49,179 nt of DNA from Xylanibacter caecicola (GCF_013166515.1 NZ_JABKKJ010000018.1:1-49179), one strand, 5' to 3'. Shown: positions 1 to 9,206, numbered from the stretch's first letter. Made by a program: numbers and translations. The notes: generated by a model not told the origin, from the letters alone.

Positions 1-1
1 A

Positions 2-115
2 CAGGAAAGAATCAACAACAGACCAAGAAAAAGACTGGATTTCAAAACACCAATCGAGTTTATAAAACAAAAATATGGAGAAAATAAAACAATTCTAAAG
101 TTGTTGCGTTATTAA
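2..115 (+). CDS. IS30-family transposase, C-terminal fragment (cut by window edge)
   Basis: An open frame enters from the left edge and stops at TAA 113-115. The translation contains NNRPRKRLDFKTP followed by a short charged tail. This matches the well-known end of IS30-family DDE transposases, where an N-x-R-P-R-K-R-L block and a K-T-P motif lie just before the stop. Only about 37 residues are visible, so the catalytic triad is outside the window and activity cannot be judged. The terminal inverted repeat of the element should lie shortly after the stop, near 100-130, but its boundary cannot be fixed from one end. Confidence 0.75.
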   Translation, partial: QERINNRPRKRLDFKTPIEFIKQKYGENKTILKLLRY

Positions 116-239
116 TTTGAATCCTGCTTGCGTCAAAATAGGTTAAAATCGTTAAATCTTCACTCTCCTTAGACCCATAAGTAAATTCCAGTTCACTTTT
201 CTATCGTATTAACTGCATATAGTTGGCAATCAAATACTT

Positions 240-404
240 CTACATACGACCGATGAATGAAAATGCAATGACAAAGCCTATGAATGTTGTAATACAGCCA
301 TTGAATAATGGCAGCAATACATTATAGTTACCAAAGGCAAAATTAAACATAAAGACAAATACAATAAACAGTAAGAATGCCAATATGAATTTAGTCTTTT
401 TTAT
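240..404 (-). CDS. possible small membrane protein without a normal start codon
   Basis: On the minus strand a frame of about 54 codons ends at TAG 240-242. It encodes two hydrophobic segments, beginning with a basic KKTK stretch and ending FIGRM, typical of a small two-span inner-membrane protein. The natural first codon would be the ATA at 402-404; no ATG precedes the first hydrophobic segment, and a TTG lies at about codon 7. The ORF lies downstream of the DUF2400 gene, next to an insertion sequence, and could be a decayed gene. The rest of 116-474 shows nothing else that I recognise. Confidence 0.3.
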   Translation of the reverse strand: MKKTKFILAFLLFIVFVFMFNFAFGNYNVLLPLFNGCITTFIGFVIAFSFIGRM

Positions 405-474
405 GTATATATGTAGATACTATTTGAATTTATACCGTTACTTGTTTCTCTTTTTCTATCAAATGACACCTAAT

Positions 475-1215
475 TCATTTTCCTTTATTCACCCCATATC
501 CGAACAACGCGAAGTCACCCTTCATCGGATCATCGGGAAAGACCTGTGCAAGCCTTGCTGTAAGACGTCTGGCTGCGGACATCGATGCGCATTTGCCGTT
601 GAGAAGTCCCAACGCGTTGGCTTCCTGAACAACATGAGTATCCATTGGAATGATAAGGGTGCGGCGGTCGATAAAGTCACTCCACAGACCCAGGTCTACG
701 GGTGAACCGCTGCGTACCATCCAACGCAGAAACATACACACACGCTTACATGCCGACGATGTATCCTTGGGAATTATGGCACCAACGTTCTTGCCGGCAA
801 AAAAAGCCGTGATTGCTGCCACGGCAGAAAAGCCGTCGTGTGCCGTGGCACGCACATATCCGCCAATGGTACCATACTCTTCAAGCATGGCACGCAGCGC
901 ATGCAGGAATACATTCATCGTATGATTGGTGTACAGACGATAATAACACTTGTCATTATCCGGAATATCCGCATCGAAACACCCCGACAAAACCCACTCG
1001 TGCACGTCGCCTCCCGACACATCGAGAATATACTGTATCTTCGGAAAGAACTGCTTGCGGCTGCCATAGCTCAAGCATGATGCAATGAAAGCCATTGTCT
1101 CACGGTTTGCCGTACCCTCTACTTTGTGCATGAACAGGCTCGGATCATCGCGCAAGAACGCCTCGTTCTCATAACGTTCGGCATAAACGGCAAGAATATT
1201 ATCTGTATTATCCAT
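475..1215 (-). CDS. TIGR02757 / DUF2400 family protein
   Basis: A 246-residue protein of the TIGR02757 (DUF2400) family, widespread in Bacteroidetes and spirochaetes and of unproven function. Visible family hallmarks are the N-terminal region with DPSLF (about residues 25-29), the ACKRVCMFLRWMVR segment (155-168) and PMDTHVVQEA (190-199). The last two recall the helix-hairpin-helix glycosylase fold, so a DNA-repair link is possible but not shown. It is the last gene of a minus-strand set panB, MFS transporter, DUF2400, lying 15 bp after the transporter. The start is the ATG at 1213-1215. Confidence 0.85.
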   Translation of the reverse strand: MDNTDNILAVYAERYENEAFLRDDPSLFMHKVEGTANRETMAFIASCLSYGSRKQFFPKIQYILDVSGGDVHEWVLSGCFDADIPDNDKCYYRLYTNHTMNVFLHALRAMLEEYGTIGGYVRATAHDGFSAVAAITAFFAGKNVGAIIPKDTSSACKRVCMFLRWMVRSGSPVDLGLWSDFIDRRTLIIPMDTHVVQEANALGLLNGKCASMSAARRLTARLAQVFPDDPMKGDFALFGYGVNKGK

Positions 1216-1230
1216 TTCTTACAGTCCTTT

Positions 1231-2415
1231 TCATCTGTTTTTGTGCTTTACATACCACGAGTGGGTGGAGAACTGATACATCACAAAAGCCACGGCAATG
1301 ACAACAAGCGATATGCAAAGGCGCGTGCCATTGCTATCCAAACCGGGAAAGTATCCGAGAGTCAAGCCGACGGCAAGCCCGCTCTCCCAAGAAAGGAAGA
1401 ACGTGCTCTGCGATGTTCCGCGCTGACAATGATTGCCAAGTTTAAGAAAGAAAAGCAGGAAACGCGAGCCGATAAGTCCCGTACCAAGTCCCATAAGCAC
1501 CGGCACGATACGGAAAGCCACACCGCCGTCGCGGCACAACAGTATCAATATGGCACAGCCTATAAGCAGCAATCCGGTAAGTATTTCGCTCCGCAACTCG
1601 GCATTTACAAAGACAAACTTCTGCGCCAGAAGCGCCATAAAGAAGCCAACCATCAGCGCACCGTAGAAGAACGCAGTGTGTTCCATGCTCAACAGAAGTC
1701 CCACGGCAGCCGTTATCAGCATCTGATTGAAGAACAACCGCACGCCTTGAGGCAGGAAAAAGCGATCAAGACTAACCAGACGCATATTCTCCTCTGGTGC
1801 TTTGAAAGGAAAATCGACCAATCTTATCAACAATATCGCCAAAAGACAACAGGCTACGGATGTCAGCAACACCGTACCATATCCCAACATACTGTAAAGG
1901 ATTACAGCCGTCAACGGTCCCAAAGACAGCGAAAAGCGGAAGAACCACGCCGCGGCATGATTTGCCTCCGTACGCAAAAACGACTCACACTTGTCTATAA
2001 TCAACGTGCTTGTCAACACTGTATGGGCAAGTCCGAACATGGCACCGAGCATGAAACGCAACACTGCCGACATGCAAAATATCGCATCCCGCGACATTGT
2101 CGCAGTATCCTGCAAATAAAACATGGCCGCCATGGAGACAGCCATAAGCACTATCGCCGTCAAACAGACATTGTTGCGGCGATAGCGTTGTATGATATAA
2201 GACGAAAAGGGAAGCAAAGAGAAAAGTCCCAATCCGTAAACTCCCATAAGAACAGCCGTACACCATGCCTCTCCCGACGGCAACTGCCCGCACCAAAGAG
2301 GAAGAACGGGAATAAACATGTAAACTGAAAAGGAAAGAAACATATTGGACAAAGCCAACAACCAGAAATCCTTATGCCACAAACTTACATGTACAGGCGT
2401 GTTCTGTGTGTACAT
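1231..2415 (-). CDS. MFS transporter
   Basis: A 394-residue, strongly hydrophobic protein with about twelve predicted membrane spans, consistent with a major facilitator superfamily permease. An acidic/polar loop divides the two halves near residues 200-215 (PFKAPEEN). No substrate-specific motif is recognisable, so the cargo is unknown. Its ATG overlaps the TGA of panB by one base (2415), so the two are translationally coupled. That hints at, but does not prove, a role in export or import of a pantothenate-pathway metabolite. It could equally be a drug-efflux type carrier. Confidence 0.85.
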   Translation of the reverse strand: MYTQNTPVHVSLWHKDFWLLALSNMFLSFSVYMFIPVLPLWCGQLPSGEAWCTAVLMGVYGLGLFSLLPFSSYIIQRYRRNNVCLTAIVLMAVSMAAMFYLQDTATMSRDAIFCMSAVLRFMLGAMFGLAHTVLTSTLIIDKCESFLRTEANHAAAWFFRFSLSLGPLTAVILYSMLGYGTVLLTSVACCLLAILLIRLVDFPFKAPEENMRLVSLDRFFLPQGVRLFFNQMLITAAVGLLLSMEHTAFFYGALMVGFFMALLAQKFVFVNAELRSEILTGLLLIGCAILILLCRDGGVAFRIVPVLMGLGTGLIGSRFLLFFLKLGNHCQRGTSQSTFFLSWESGLAVGLTLGYFPGLDSNGTRLCISLVVIAVAFVMYQFSTHSWYVKHKNR

Positions 2416-3236
2416 CAGTACGATTCTTTTTCGTTAGGGAAATCGCTACTCTTCACATCCATGATATACTGTCCTATGGCATCGGTCATCACACTGTTAA
2501 GGTCGGCATATCTTCTCAGGAAACGGGGACTGAAACCTTTGGTCATTCCCAGCATGTCATCGACGACAAGTATCTGTCCGTCAGTACCGTTACCGGCACC
2601 AATGCCTATAGTAGGCATCTTTATCTCTTTGGTTACCATTGCCGCAAGCCCTGCGGGAACCTTCTCCAATACCAGTCCGAAGCATCCCGCCTCGTCAAGC
2701 AGACGCGCGTCGGCAAGCAGTTTCTCCGCCTCGGCGTCTTCTTTTGCACGCACGGCGTATGTGCCGAACTTGTTGATGCTCTGCGGAGTAAGTCCGAGGT
2801 GCGCCATAACAGGTATTCCTGCATCAAGTATTCCTTTGACAGTGTCGAGGATCTCGCTTCCCCCCTCTAACTTCAGCGCGTCGCATCCGCTCTCTTTCAT
2901 TATCTTGATAGCGTTCTTCACGCCCTCCTTACGATCCACCTGATAGCTGCCGAAAGGCATGTCGCAAACCACAAGGGCGCGTTTCACGCCACGTACAACC
3001 GAGCGCGCATGATATATCATCTGCTCCACGGTCATCGGAAGCGTGGTTGAATTTCCCGCCATAACGTTGGATGCTGAGTCGCCGACCAATATTCCGTCCA
3101 CTCCTGCACCGTCAACAATGCCTGCCGTAGTAAAGTCATACGATGTAAGCATGGAGATTTTCTCCCCGCGTTGCTTCATCTCTATAAAACGATGTGTGGT
3201 GACCTTGCGTGTATCGTTAACCAAATATCCTGCCAT
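2415..3236 (-). CDS. panB: 3-methyl-2-oxobutanoate hydroxymethyltransferase
   Basis: Ketopantoate hydroxymethyltransferase, the first committed step of pantothenate and CoA synthesis: it transfers a hydroxymethyl group from 5,10-methylene-tetrahydrofolate to 2-oxoisovalerate in the cytoplasm. The 273-residue length is normal. Family blocks are present in order: TSYDFTTA (31-38), VGDSASNV (51-58, metal-binding Asp), DMPFGSYQ (92-99, second metal-binding Asp), LKLEGG (121-126) and the HLGLTPQS block. It is the first gene of the panB-MFS-DUF2400 group and has its own promoter within the 3' end of the HAD gene. panC and panD are not in this window. Confidence 0.97.
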   Translation of the reverse strand: MAGYLVNDTRKVTTHRFIEMKQRGEKISMLTSYDFTTAGIVDGAGVDGILVGDSASNVMAGNSTTLPMTVEQMIYHARSVVRGVKRALVVCDMPFGSYQVDRKEGVKNAIKIMKESGCDALKLEGGSEILDTVKGILDAGIPVMAHLGLTPQSINKFGTYAVRAKEDAEAEKLLADARLLDEAGCFGLVLEKVPAGLAAMVTKEIKMPTIGIGAGNGTDGQILVVDDMLGMTKGFSPRFLRRYADLNSVMTDAIGQYIMDVKSSDFPNEKESY

Positions 3237-3311
3237 GTTTCAATGTTTTATTAATGAATATTTATTCTTTAAATAACAAAAGGATATGCCCAAGGCATAT
3301 AAAAACGGGTG

Positions 3312-3341
3312 CAAAGATAGCTTATTTTAATGAGACGCAAA
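3312..3341 (-). promoter_or_regulatory. probable promoter of panB
   Basis: Read on the minus strand, TTTG (3341-3338) is followed after 18 nt by TATCTTTG (3319-3312), close to the Bacteroidetes -33/-7 consensus. The -33 half lies inside the last codons of the upstream HAD gene. A small hairpin (7-bp arms, 3284-3290 and 3294-3300) lies in the resulting leader and might also serve as a weak terminator for the HAD gene. Confidence 0.6.
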
Positions 3342-3980
3342 TATCAAAGCGTATATTTTTTCATAATCCATGCCTTCGTAGTTGTCGATGACAACGTCTG
3401 CAAACGGCTGGATATCGTCTTTTCCGTTTGTCGTTGCAAGACCTACAACAGACATTTCCGCCGCCCTACCCGACTTCAATCCGTTGAAGCTGTCCTCAAA
3501 AACAACACACTCATCGCTGCCTGCGGCAAACTTTCCCGCCGCCGTAAGGTAACATTCGGGCGACGGTTTGCTCTCCTTGAAGTCCTCGGAAGTGAGGATT
3601 TCATCGAACAGTTCCTTCATTTCGGGGCGTTTGCCGTATACATTCTGCATCTTCACCCTGTTCGAACTCGTCACGACGGCAGTATGCACACCATTCCGGC
3701 GCAGGCTTTTCACAAAGTCAGCAAACCCCTTTACGTATTCAAACTCCATGTTCCTTTCAAATTCATCGAGCGCAGCCGTGATATCCGCCTGTGTCTTTGG
3801 CATGTCCCTGAAGTACGTGTCGTATATCCATACAAGCGTCTGTCCCTTTATCTTATGCTCCAGTCCCTCTGTTTCGGGATAATACTTACGGAACTGAGAA
3901 CTCCAGAACAGGGTGTATTGCGGTTCGGTATCGAACACCACACCGTCAAGATCGAATAGCGCAGCCTTGAATTTTTCCAT
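3327..3980 (-). CDS. HAD-superfamily phosphatase, beta-phosphoglucomutase-like
   Basis: A cytoplasmic haloacid-dehalogenase-type hydrolase of about 217 residues. The nucleophile motif DLDG is at residues 10-13, followed by an alpha-helical cap domain, the Thr/Ser motif VVTSSN, the Lys of KPSPE and the acidic motif VFEDSFNG. This set matches subfamily IA enzymes near beta-phosphoglucomutase and sugar-phosphate phosphatases. The substrate cannot be told. I chose the ATG at 3978-3980 because it starts directly before the conserved KFKAALFDLDG; an ATG three codons upstream is possible. Confidence 0.88.
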   Translation of the reverse strand: MEKFKAALFDLDGVVFDTEPQYTLFWSSQFRKYYPETEGLEHKIKGQTLVWIYDTYFRDMPKTQADITAALDEFERNMEFEYVKGFADFVKSLRRNGVHTAVVTSSNRVKMQNVYGKRPEMKELFDEILTSEDFKESKPSPECYLTAAGKFAAGSDECVVFEDSFNGLKSGRAAEMSVVGLATTNGKDDIQPFADVVIDNYEGMDYEKIYALIFASH

Positions 3981-4013
3981 ATAAAACAATACCTATAATA
4001 ATTATAAACGGTG

Positions 4014-4021
4014 CAAAATTA
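4014..4021 (-). promoter_or_regulatory. -7 box for the HAD phosphatase gene
   Basis: On the minus strand TAATTTTG, followed by C, lies about 34 nt before the start codon and matches the Bacteroidetes TAnnTTTG box. A convincing -33 TTTG was not seen at the expected distance. Confidence 0.45.
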
Positions 4022-4059
4022 CGAAAAATCACTTATTTACCATTAATTACTATAATAAT

Positions 4060-4090
4060 TTTGCAATTAAGCGGAATTGCAGTAATTTTG
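4060..4090 (+). promoter_or_regulatory. promoter of the rsmG-ruvC operon
   Basis: TTTG (4060-4063), exactly 19 nt, then TAATTTTG (4083-4090): a full match to the Bacteroidetes vegetative promoter. Transcription would start near 4097. That places the upstream in-frame ATG at 4061 outside the transcript and supports the ATG at 4121 for the first gene. A second TAATTTTG is at 4056-4063. Confidence 0.75.
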
Positions 4091-4120
4091 TCAAGAATAT
4101 ACAAACAAGCAATCGTTTTA

Positions 4121-4945
4121 ATGTTTAGAACATCGTTTTTTACGGTCGTCATAATGTTCATTGCATGTATATCCGTGTCGTGCGGACGTAATACAAAGGC
4201 GACTACAGACAATTTAGGAATGGAAATTGACAGTATCACGGTAGATACTGCCGTGTCATTGGGCAACGAAACCAATGCGCCGACATGCAAAATCAACCTC
4301 TCCATAAAATATTTCAAAGGCGGAAAACACGCCCGGATGATTAACGACACACTGTTGAGAAACGGCGTTCTCACCCCCGACTATCTGTCGTTGAGCAATG
4401 AAAGCCTGTCGCCCGTGCATGCCGTCGACTCGTTTGTACGCCGTTTTCTGTCAGACTATCGTGAAGAATACGGCAGGATGTACCGCAGCGACAGGGAACA
4501 CGCTGCGTCGTACAACTACGAATACACAGTGAAGACCGACGTAAGGAGCAACGGCGAAGACATTATGACATACATCGCATCGGTATATATAAACGGAGGA
4601 GGCACACAAGGCACGCATCAGACTTTAGCCTTGAACTTCAATGTCAAGACCGGAAAGATGCTCAGACTTAGCGATATATTCGTGCCGGGGCATGAACAAG
4701 GACTCAAAGAGGCAATCGTCGAACAGCTGTATGACGACTACGACGCGGACAACATCGAAGAGTTGAACGAAAAAACGATATTCGCGAACATCGACATATA
4801 CGCGCCCGAAAACTTCATCATCGGAGAAGACGATATAACATTCATATATTGCGAGAACGAAATTGCATGCCGCGACATGGGCGAGATACGTGTCACAATA
4901 CCGATATCCGACTTAAAGAAACTTATAAGAAAAGATTATGAATAG
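4121..4945 (+). CDS. DUF3298 (RsiV-like) lipoprotein
   Basis: A predicted exported lipoprotein of 274 residues. The N-terminus MFRTSFFTVVIMFIACIS has a short basic start and hydrophobic core, then SVSC as a plausible lipobox with the Cys at about residue 21. The C-terminal half has NGGGTQGTHQTLALNFN, FVPG and EIACRDMGEIRVTIP, the pattern of DUF3298 as found in RsiV-type proteins. The first gene of the operon; it overlaps rsmG by 8 bp. Function is unknown; a lysozyme-inhibitor-like role has been discussed for relatives but nothing here shows it. Confidence 0.82.
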   Translation: MFRTSFFTVVIMFIACISVSCGRNTKATTDNLGMEIDSITVDTAVSLGNETNAPTCKINLSIKYFKGGKHARMINDTLLRNGVLTPDYLSLSNESLSPVHAVDSFVRRFLSDYREEYGRMYRSDREHAASYNYEYTVKTDVRSNGEDIMTYIASVYINGGGTQGTHQTLALNFNVKTGKMLRLSDIFVPGHEQGLKEAIVEQLYDDYDADNIEELNEKTIFANIDIYAPENFIIGEDDITFIYCENEIACRDMGEIRVTIPISDLKKLIRKDYE

Positions 4946-5558
4946 CATACTGAAATATTTCCCGAACATCACCGCCGAGCAACAAGACCGGTTTGCCGCG
5001 CTCTACGAGTTGTACAAAGACTGGAACAGCAAGATAAACGTCATTTCCCGCAAGGACATAGACAACCTTTACGAGCACCACGTACTGCATTCGCTCGCCA
5101 TAGCCAAAGCCATAAGGTTCAGACCCGGCACAAAGGTTCTCGACTTCGGCACAGGCGGCGGCTTTCCCGGCATACCTCTTGCCATCATGTTCCCTGAAAC
5201 AGAGTTCAAACTCATCGACGGTACGGGGAAAAAGATACTCGTTGCGTCGGAAGTAAGCAAAGCAATAGGACTTGAAAACTGCAAGGCGGAACATCTACGC
5301 GGAGAAAACGAGAAGGGAAAATACGACTTTATCGTGAGCAGAGCCGTAATGCCGTTGCCCGATCTTATAAAGATTGTACGCAAGAATGTCGCCGCCAAAG
5401 GCATAAACTCCATGGCAAACGGTATCTTCTGCCTTAAGGGAGGAGACCTTACCCACGAGACACAGCCCTTCAAAAACATTGTAGAGACCACGGAAATAAG
5501 CACATGGTTTGAAGAAGAATGGTTCAAGGAGAAGCATTTGATATATGTACCATTATAA
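4938..5558 (+). CDS. rsmG: 16S rRNA (guanine-527-N7)-methyltransferase
   Basis: RsmG (GidB) methylates N7 of G527 in 16S rRNA using S-adenosylmethionine. The 206-residue length fits. The SAM-binding motif VLDFGTGGGFPGIPLA is near residues 63-78, with the acidic strand end FKLIDG following. The conserved FIVSRAV block is further on. The N-terminal RKDIDNLYEHHVLHSLA segment is typical of the family. The start codon lies inside the end of the DUF3298 gene, so the two are probably translationally coupled. Confidence 0.96.
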   Translation: MNSILKYFPNITAEQQDRFAALYELYKDWNSKINVISRKDIDNLYEHHVLHSLAIAKAIRFRPGTKVLDFGTGGGFPGIPLAIMFPETEFKLIDGTGKKILVASEVSKAIGLENCKAEHLRGENEKGKYDFIVSRAVMPLPDLIKIVRKNVAAKGINSMANGIFCLKGGDLTHETQPFKNIVETTEISTWFEEEWFKEKHLIYVPL

Positions 5559-5627
5559 TATGTGCCTACAACGTTTCTACAAGATACGGACAAAACAGCT
5601 GCATATCCACAACAAAACAACAAAGCC

Positions 5628-6269
5628 ATGCTCAATATAAAGAAATTCGTATGTAACATGTTTCAGGAAAACTGCTACGTCGTAAGCGATGAGACAAACG
5701 AATGCGTGATAATAGACTGCGGGGCAAGAAGCGAAACGGAAAGAAACGGCATTGCAGACTATATACGTGACAACGGTTTGAAACCGCGTCATCTGCTATG
5801 CACCCACGCACATATAGACCACAACTTCGGCAACGACTTCATTTTCACCACATACGGACTGCGTCCTACCCTGCACAAGGCGGACGTTTGTCTTTACGAA
5901 AGACTGTCCGAACAGGCTGTATATTTCACCGGTTCGGGATATGAAAGCAGCGTTAAGCAACCGGGAACGCTCCTCGAAGACGGCGACACAGTCGCATTCG
6001 GATGCCACGAATTCAAGATAATATCAACCCCCGGTCACTCGCCAGGCTCGGTGTTTTTATATTGCAGCGACGAAAAAACAGCCTTTTCCGGCGACACTCT
6101 TTTCCGTATGAGCATGGGACGGACCGACCTTGAGGGCGGCGATTACGACCGGATTATCGACAGTCTTACACGCATAACATCCGCTTTGCCCGAAGATACC
6201 GTAGTGTATCCCGGTCATGGACCGAAGACATCCATACGCGACGAGAAACTTATGAACCCTTTCTTCTGA
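5628..6269 (+). CDS. MBL-fold metallo-hydrolase (glyoxalase II-like)
   Basis: A 213-residue metallo-beta-lactamase-fold hydrolase. The metal-binding motif HAHIDH is clear, followed by STPGHSPGS (third-ligand His), SGDTLF (bridging Asp) and PGHGPKT (last His), so both metal sites look intact. Bacteroidetes members of this group resemble hydroxyacylglutathione hydrolase but lack its C-terminal substrate domain; the substrate is unknown. I take the ATG at 5628, not the GTG at 5562, since the conserved part starts at LNIKKFVCNMFQENCY. Confidence 0.9.
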   Translation: MLNIKKFVCNMFQENCYVVSDETNECVIIDCGARSETERNGIADYIRDNGLKPRHLLCTHAHIDHNFGNDFIFTTYGLRPTLHKADVCLYERLSEQAVYFTGSGYESSVKQPGTLLEDGDTVAFGCHEFKIISTPGHSPGSVFLYCSDEKTAFSGDTLFRMSMGRTDLEGGDYDRIIDSLTRITSALPEDTVVYPGHGPKTSIRDEKLMNPFF

Positions 6270-6275
6270 GCACCG

Positions 6276-6845
6276 ATGAACGTAAAGGCTGAAAAGATAA
6301 TATTAGGTATAGACCCCGGAACCAACGTCATGGGCTACGGACTGATAAAGGTGGTGGGCAACAAGGCTTCGATGCTGGCAATGGGCGTGATAGACATGCG
6401 CAAGATGCACGACCCCTACCTGCGGTTGGGACGTATATTCGACCGTATCACCGGTATAATAGAAGAGTATCTGCCCGACGAAATGGCGATAGAAGCACCG
6501 TTTTTCGGCAAGAACGTGCAGTCCATGCTCAAGCTCGGAAGGGCACAGGGAGTAGCCATAGCGGCAGCAATACACCGCGATGTACCCATACACGAGTATG
6601 CCCCGCTTAAGATAAAAATGGCTATAACCGGACAGGGACAGGCATCAAAAGAACAGGTTGCGGACATGCTGAAACGGCTTCTCAACATAAAGGAAGACGA
6701 CATGACACCCTTCATGGACGCTACCGACGCCCTCGGAGCCGCATACTGCCACTTCATGCAGGCGGGAAGACCGGAAACGAAGGTGAGCTATCATGGTTGG
6801 AAAGACTTCATAAGCAAAAACCCCGACAGGCTATGCGGAAAATAA
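6276..6845 (+). CDS. ruvC: crossover junction endodeoxyribonuclease RuvC
   Basis: Holliday-junction resolvase of 189 residues that cuts four-way junctions with RuvAB. The acidic active-site residues are visible: Asp in [13 protein letters not shown] (residues 10-22), Glu in [14 protein letters not shown], and the C-terminal pair in [13 protein letters not shown]. It starts 6 bp after the MBL gene, and its end overlaps the next gene by 13 bp. ruvA and ruvB are not in the window, as is usual in this phylum. Confidence 0.97.
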   Translation: MNVKAEKIILGIDPGTNVMGYGLIKVVGNKASMLAMGVIDMRKMHDPYLRLGRIFDRITGIIEEYLPDEMAIEAPFFGKNVQSMLKLGRAQGVAIAAAIHRDVPIHEYAPLKIKMAITGQGQASKEQVADMLKRLLNIKEDDMTPFMDATDALGAAYCHFMQAGRPETKVSYHGWKDFISKNPDRLCGK

Positions 6846-8323
6846 TAAGCATAAAGAACGGTGTCGCGCGCATGCCGGAATGGCGCATGGCGGAACCGGT
6901 TGACTTCGAACTCAACGACAACGAGCATATCGCCATTGTGGGAAACAACGGTGCCGGCAAGTCAATGCTTGCAGATATCATAACGGGACGGCATCCCATA
7001 ACAGGCAAAGGGGCAGAATACGACTTTTACCCGAGCAACAGGAGTCTTGTATCGGACAACATAAAGTATATAACTTTCCGCGATTCGTACGGAGACTACG
7101 ACAGTACCTACTTTCTTCAGCAGCGCTGGAACCAGCATGAGATAGACGAAGACACGCCCACCGCAGGATCGATGCTCGACGAGGCATACAACATGTCGGG
7201 CGAAGACACCGAAGAACGGCGCGAGATGCGCAGCCGCCTGTACCGTATGTTCGGCATTGAAGAGCTGTCAAGCAAGTATGTCATACTGCTTTCAAGCGGT
7301 GAGATGCGCAAGCTGGTACTGGTACGCACACTGCTTGCAGCCCCAAGGGTACTGCTTATAGACAATCCTTTCATAGGATTGGACACGGAAGCAAGACAGC
7401 AACTTAAGGACTTGTTCCGGAAAATGTCGCAAGAGCATACTTTACAGATAATTATCATAATATCAAAGACCGACGATATACCCGACTTCATCACTCATGT
7501 TGTCGAGGTAAAAGGCATGAATGTCATGCCTAAGATAACGCTTGGCGAGTATCTTGCCGCAAGAAAGTCTGCCGGACTGCAATCCGTAGACGGCGGAACA
7601 AGGGAGAAAGTCCTCGCCGTGCCATGTCGCGACAACGAATACAACAGCCGGAACATCGTGGTAATGAACGGGGTGACGATAGCGTATGGTGCCAAAACGA
7701 TATTGAAAGACATAGACTGGACCATTAAAAACGGAGAACGCTGGGCGCTGAGCGGGCATAACGGCTCGGGCAAGTCGACGCTTCTCAGTCTGATATGTGC
7801 CGACAATCCTCAGGCATACGCCTGCGACATAACGCTGTTCGACAGGAAAAGAGGCTCGGGAGAGAGCATTTGGGAGATAAAGAAGCACATAGGATATGTC
7901 TCTCCGGAAATGCACAGGGCTTTCAAACACGACATCCCGGCAATACAGATTGTAGCCGGAGGACTGCGCGACACCATGGGTCTGTATGCCCGACCCGATG
8001 AAAAGGAGTATGAGACATGCCGCAAATGGATGGACATATTCGGCATAAAGGAACTGGAAAACACTAAGTTCTTCAGACTGTCAAGCGGTCAGCAAAGGCT
8101 CGTACTGCTTGCGCGGGCTTTCGTAAAGAACCCGGAACTGCTCATTCTAGACGAGCCTTTCCACGGTCTGGACGACAACAACCGCCGGCTGACAAGGGAC
8201 GTAATCGAGGCTTTCTGCCTGAGAAAGAACAAGACAATGATAATGGTATGCCACTACGACGAGGAACTGCCGCGGTGTATCAGCAACAGAATGTATCTGA
8301 AACGTAATATAGAACAAGCATAG
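6833..8323 (+). CDS. tandem ABC ATPase (ModF/PhrA-like)
   Basis: A 496-residue protein made of two ABC nucleotide-binding domains without membrane spans. Domain 1 has Walker A GNNGAGKS (37-44), signature LSSGE and a Walker B that reads LLIDNPF, with Asn in place of the catalytic Glu. Domain 2 has GHNGSGKST, signature LSSGQQR and a normal [11 protein letters not shown]. This arrangement fits the ModF/PhrA family rather than ABC-F translation factors, as the long arm linker is absent. Cellular role is uncertain. The ATG at 6833 overlaps ruvC; the TTG further upstream is less likely. Confidence 0.88.
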   Translation: MRKIISIKNGVARMPEWRMAEPVDFELNDNEHIAIVGNNGAGKSMLADIITGRHPITGKGAEYDFYPSNRSLVSDNIKYITFRDSYGDYDSTYFLQQRWNQHEIDEDTPTAGSMLDEAYNMSGEDTEERREMRSRLYRMFGIEELSSKYVILLSSGEMRKLVLVRTLLAAPRVLLIDNPFIGLDTEARQQLKDLFRKMSQEHTLQIIIIISKTDDIPDFITHVVEVKGMNVMPKITLGEYLAARKSAGLQSVDGGTREKVLAVPCRDNEYNSRNIVVMNGVTIAYGAKTILKDIDWTIKNGERWALSGHNGSGKSTLLSLICADNPQAYACDITLFDRKRGSGESIWEIKKHIGYVSPEMHRAFKHDIPAIQIVAGGLRDTMGLYARPDEKEYETCRKWMDIFGIKELENTKFFRLSSGQQRLVLLARAFVKNPELLILDEPFHGLDDNNRRLTRDVIEAFCLRKNKTMIMVCHYDEELPRCISNRMYLKRNIEQA

Positions 8324-8327
8324 AACA

Positions 8328-8813
8328 ATGAAGAAACTTTTATTTATGGCGCTTCTGCTCTGCATGACAAGCATAAGTGCAAACGGTCAGGAAGTGTATC
8401 AGGAGATATTGAGGCTGTCAAAAAAGGCTGTCAGCGACCCTTCAAAGAGCACTCAGGTCAAGAAGATAAACCTGTTTAAGGTCGACGAACTGAACTATAT
8501 GGCAATGAAAACAAAGGAAGTAATGCCCGACAGCGCGGTGACAGTGCTCGACTATCAGGCATTTGCCTTATACGAATTCATCAACCTGTATATGGACAAA
8601 ATGGGCAAGACCGACAAGAAAAAGGAAAAGACAACCATTCTGAACATATTCAAAAGCGCCTCAATAAACAACCCGAGGTTCTTCGACATGGACAAACCTC
8701 TTGTTCTTAGCTACTACAACAACGACAACTACCTCACCCAATTCTCGCTCGATACGGACTGGGTGAAGGCACTTGCCGAGGTGAGGCGCATGTTGAGAAG
8801 CAACAACATGTAG
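8328..8813 (+). CDS. conserved secreted protein of unknown function
   Basis: A 161-residue protein with a clear type I signal peptide (MKKLLFMALLLCMTSISANG, cleavage near residue 20), so it is exported to the periplasm or beyond. The mature part is mostly helical and charged, without cysteines, and I recognise no domain. It starts 5 bp after the ABC ATPase gene and closes the operon; the operon places it beside DNA and RNA housekeeping genes without explaining it. Similar small exported proteins are common downstream of this ATPase in Bacteroidales, as far as I can infer. Confidence 0.75.
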   Translation: MKKLLFMALLLCMTSISANGQEVYQEILRLSKKAVSDPSKSTQVKKINLFKVDELNYMAMKTKEVMPDSAVTVLDYQAFALYEFINLYMDKMGKTDKKKEKTTILNIFKSASINNPRFFDMDKPLVLSYYNNDNYLTQFSLDTDWVKALAEVRRMLRSNNM

Positions 8814-8919
8814 TTGAAGGGGATGTAAAAAATTCAATATTGGGTGTGTGCATGGCATGATTTCTTATTCATACACGCCCTTCATGGGGGGGGTGTCTGA
8901 ATAATCAATCACCCACGTT

Positions 8920-9006
8920 GTAGGGACATATTCTTGTATTTGTCCGCCTGTAACAGTTTGAAAATCAGTGATTCTGTACCGGACAAATACAAGAATATGT
9001 CCCTAC
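8920..9006. repeat. 27-bp perfect inverted repeat with 33-bp spacer
   Basis: Positions 8920-8946 and 8980-9006 are exact reverse complements (27 of 27), beginning GTAGGGACATATTC. The ends are symmetric, so this may be a MITE or a strong cruciform. No clear target duplication is seen at the flanks. No coding frame is supported inside it. An 8-G run lies just upstream at 8886-8893. Confidence 0.85.
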
Positions 9007-9094
9007 AAACAGCAGATATTATATTTTGATACATTCTCCAAAGGTTGTTTGTCTAATTCATTGAGTCTGTTTTATTTACATCCATTAACATTAC

Positions 9095-9128
9095 GGCGCA
9101 TCGTTTTAACAAAAACATGCGCCATTTT
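9095..9128 (+). terminator. probable rho-independent terminator
   Basis: GGCGCAT (9095-9101) pairs with ATGCGCC (9117-9123); an inner stem of GTTTT with AAAAC extends it after a one-base bulge, and ATTTTTGG follows. It lies about 280 bp after the operon end. A second short hairpin follows at 9207-9227. Confidence 0.45.
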
Positions 9129-9206
9129 TGGAATAAAACCAAACGGAGTTGCGATCCCGACCAAATACGACAAAAATGGAAAGGCAGACATTCACGATTT
9201 CTAACT

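Noticed and set aside
1126..2328. 400-codon plus-strand ORF opposite the MFS transporter
   Set aside because: Its protein is rich in His, Gln, Lys and Arg with no domain pattern, while the minus strand encodes a clear twelve-span transporter. It is a shadow frame.
8968..9204. 78-codon plus-strand ORF in the gap before btuB
   Set aside because: It begins inside the 27-bp inverted repeat and runs through a terminator hairpin; no family or signal is seen.
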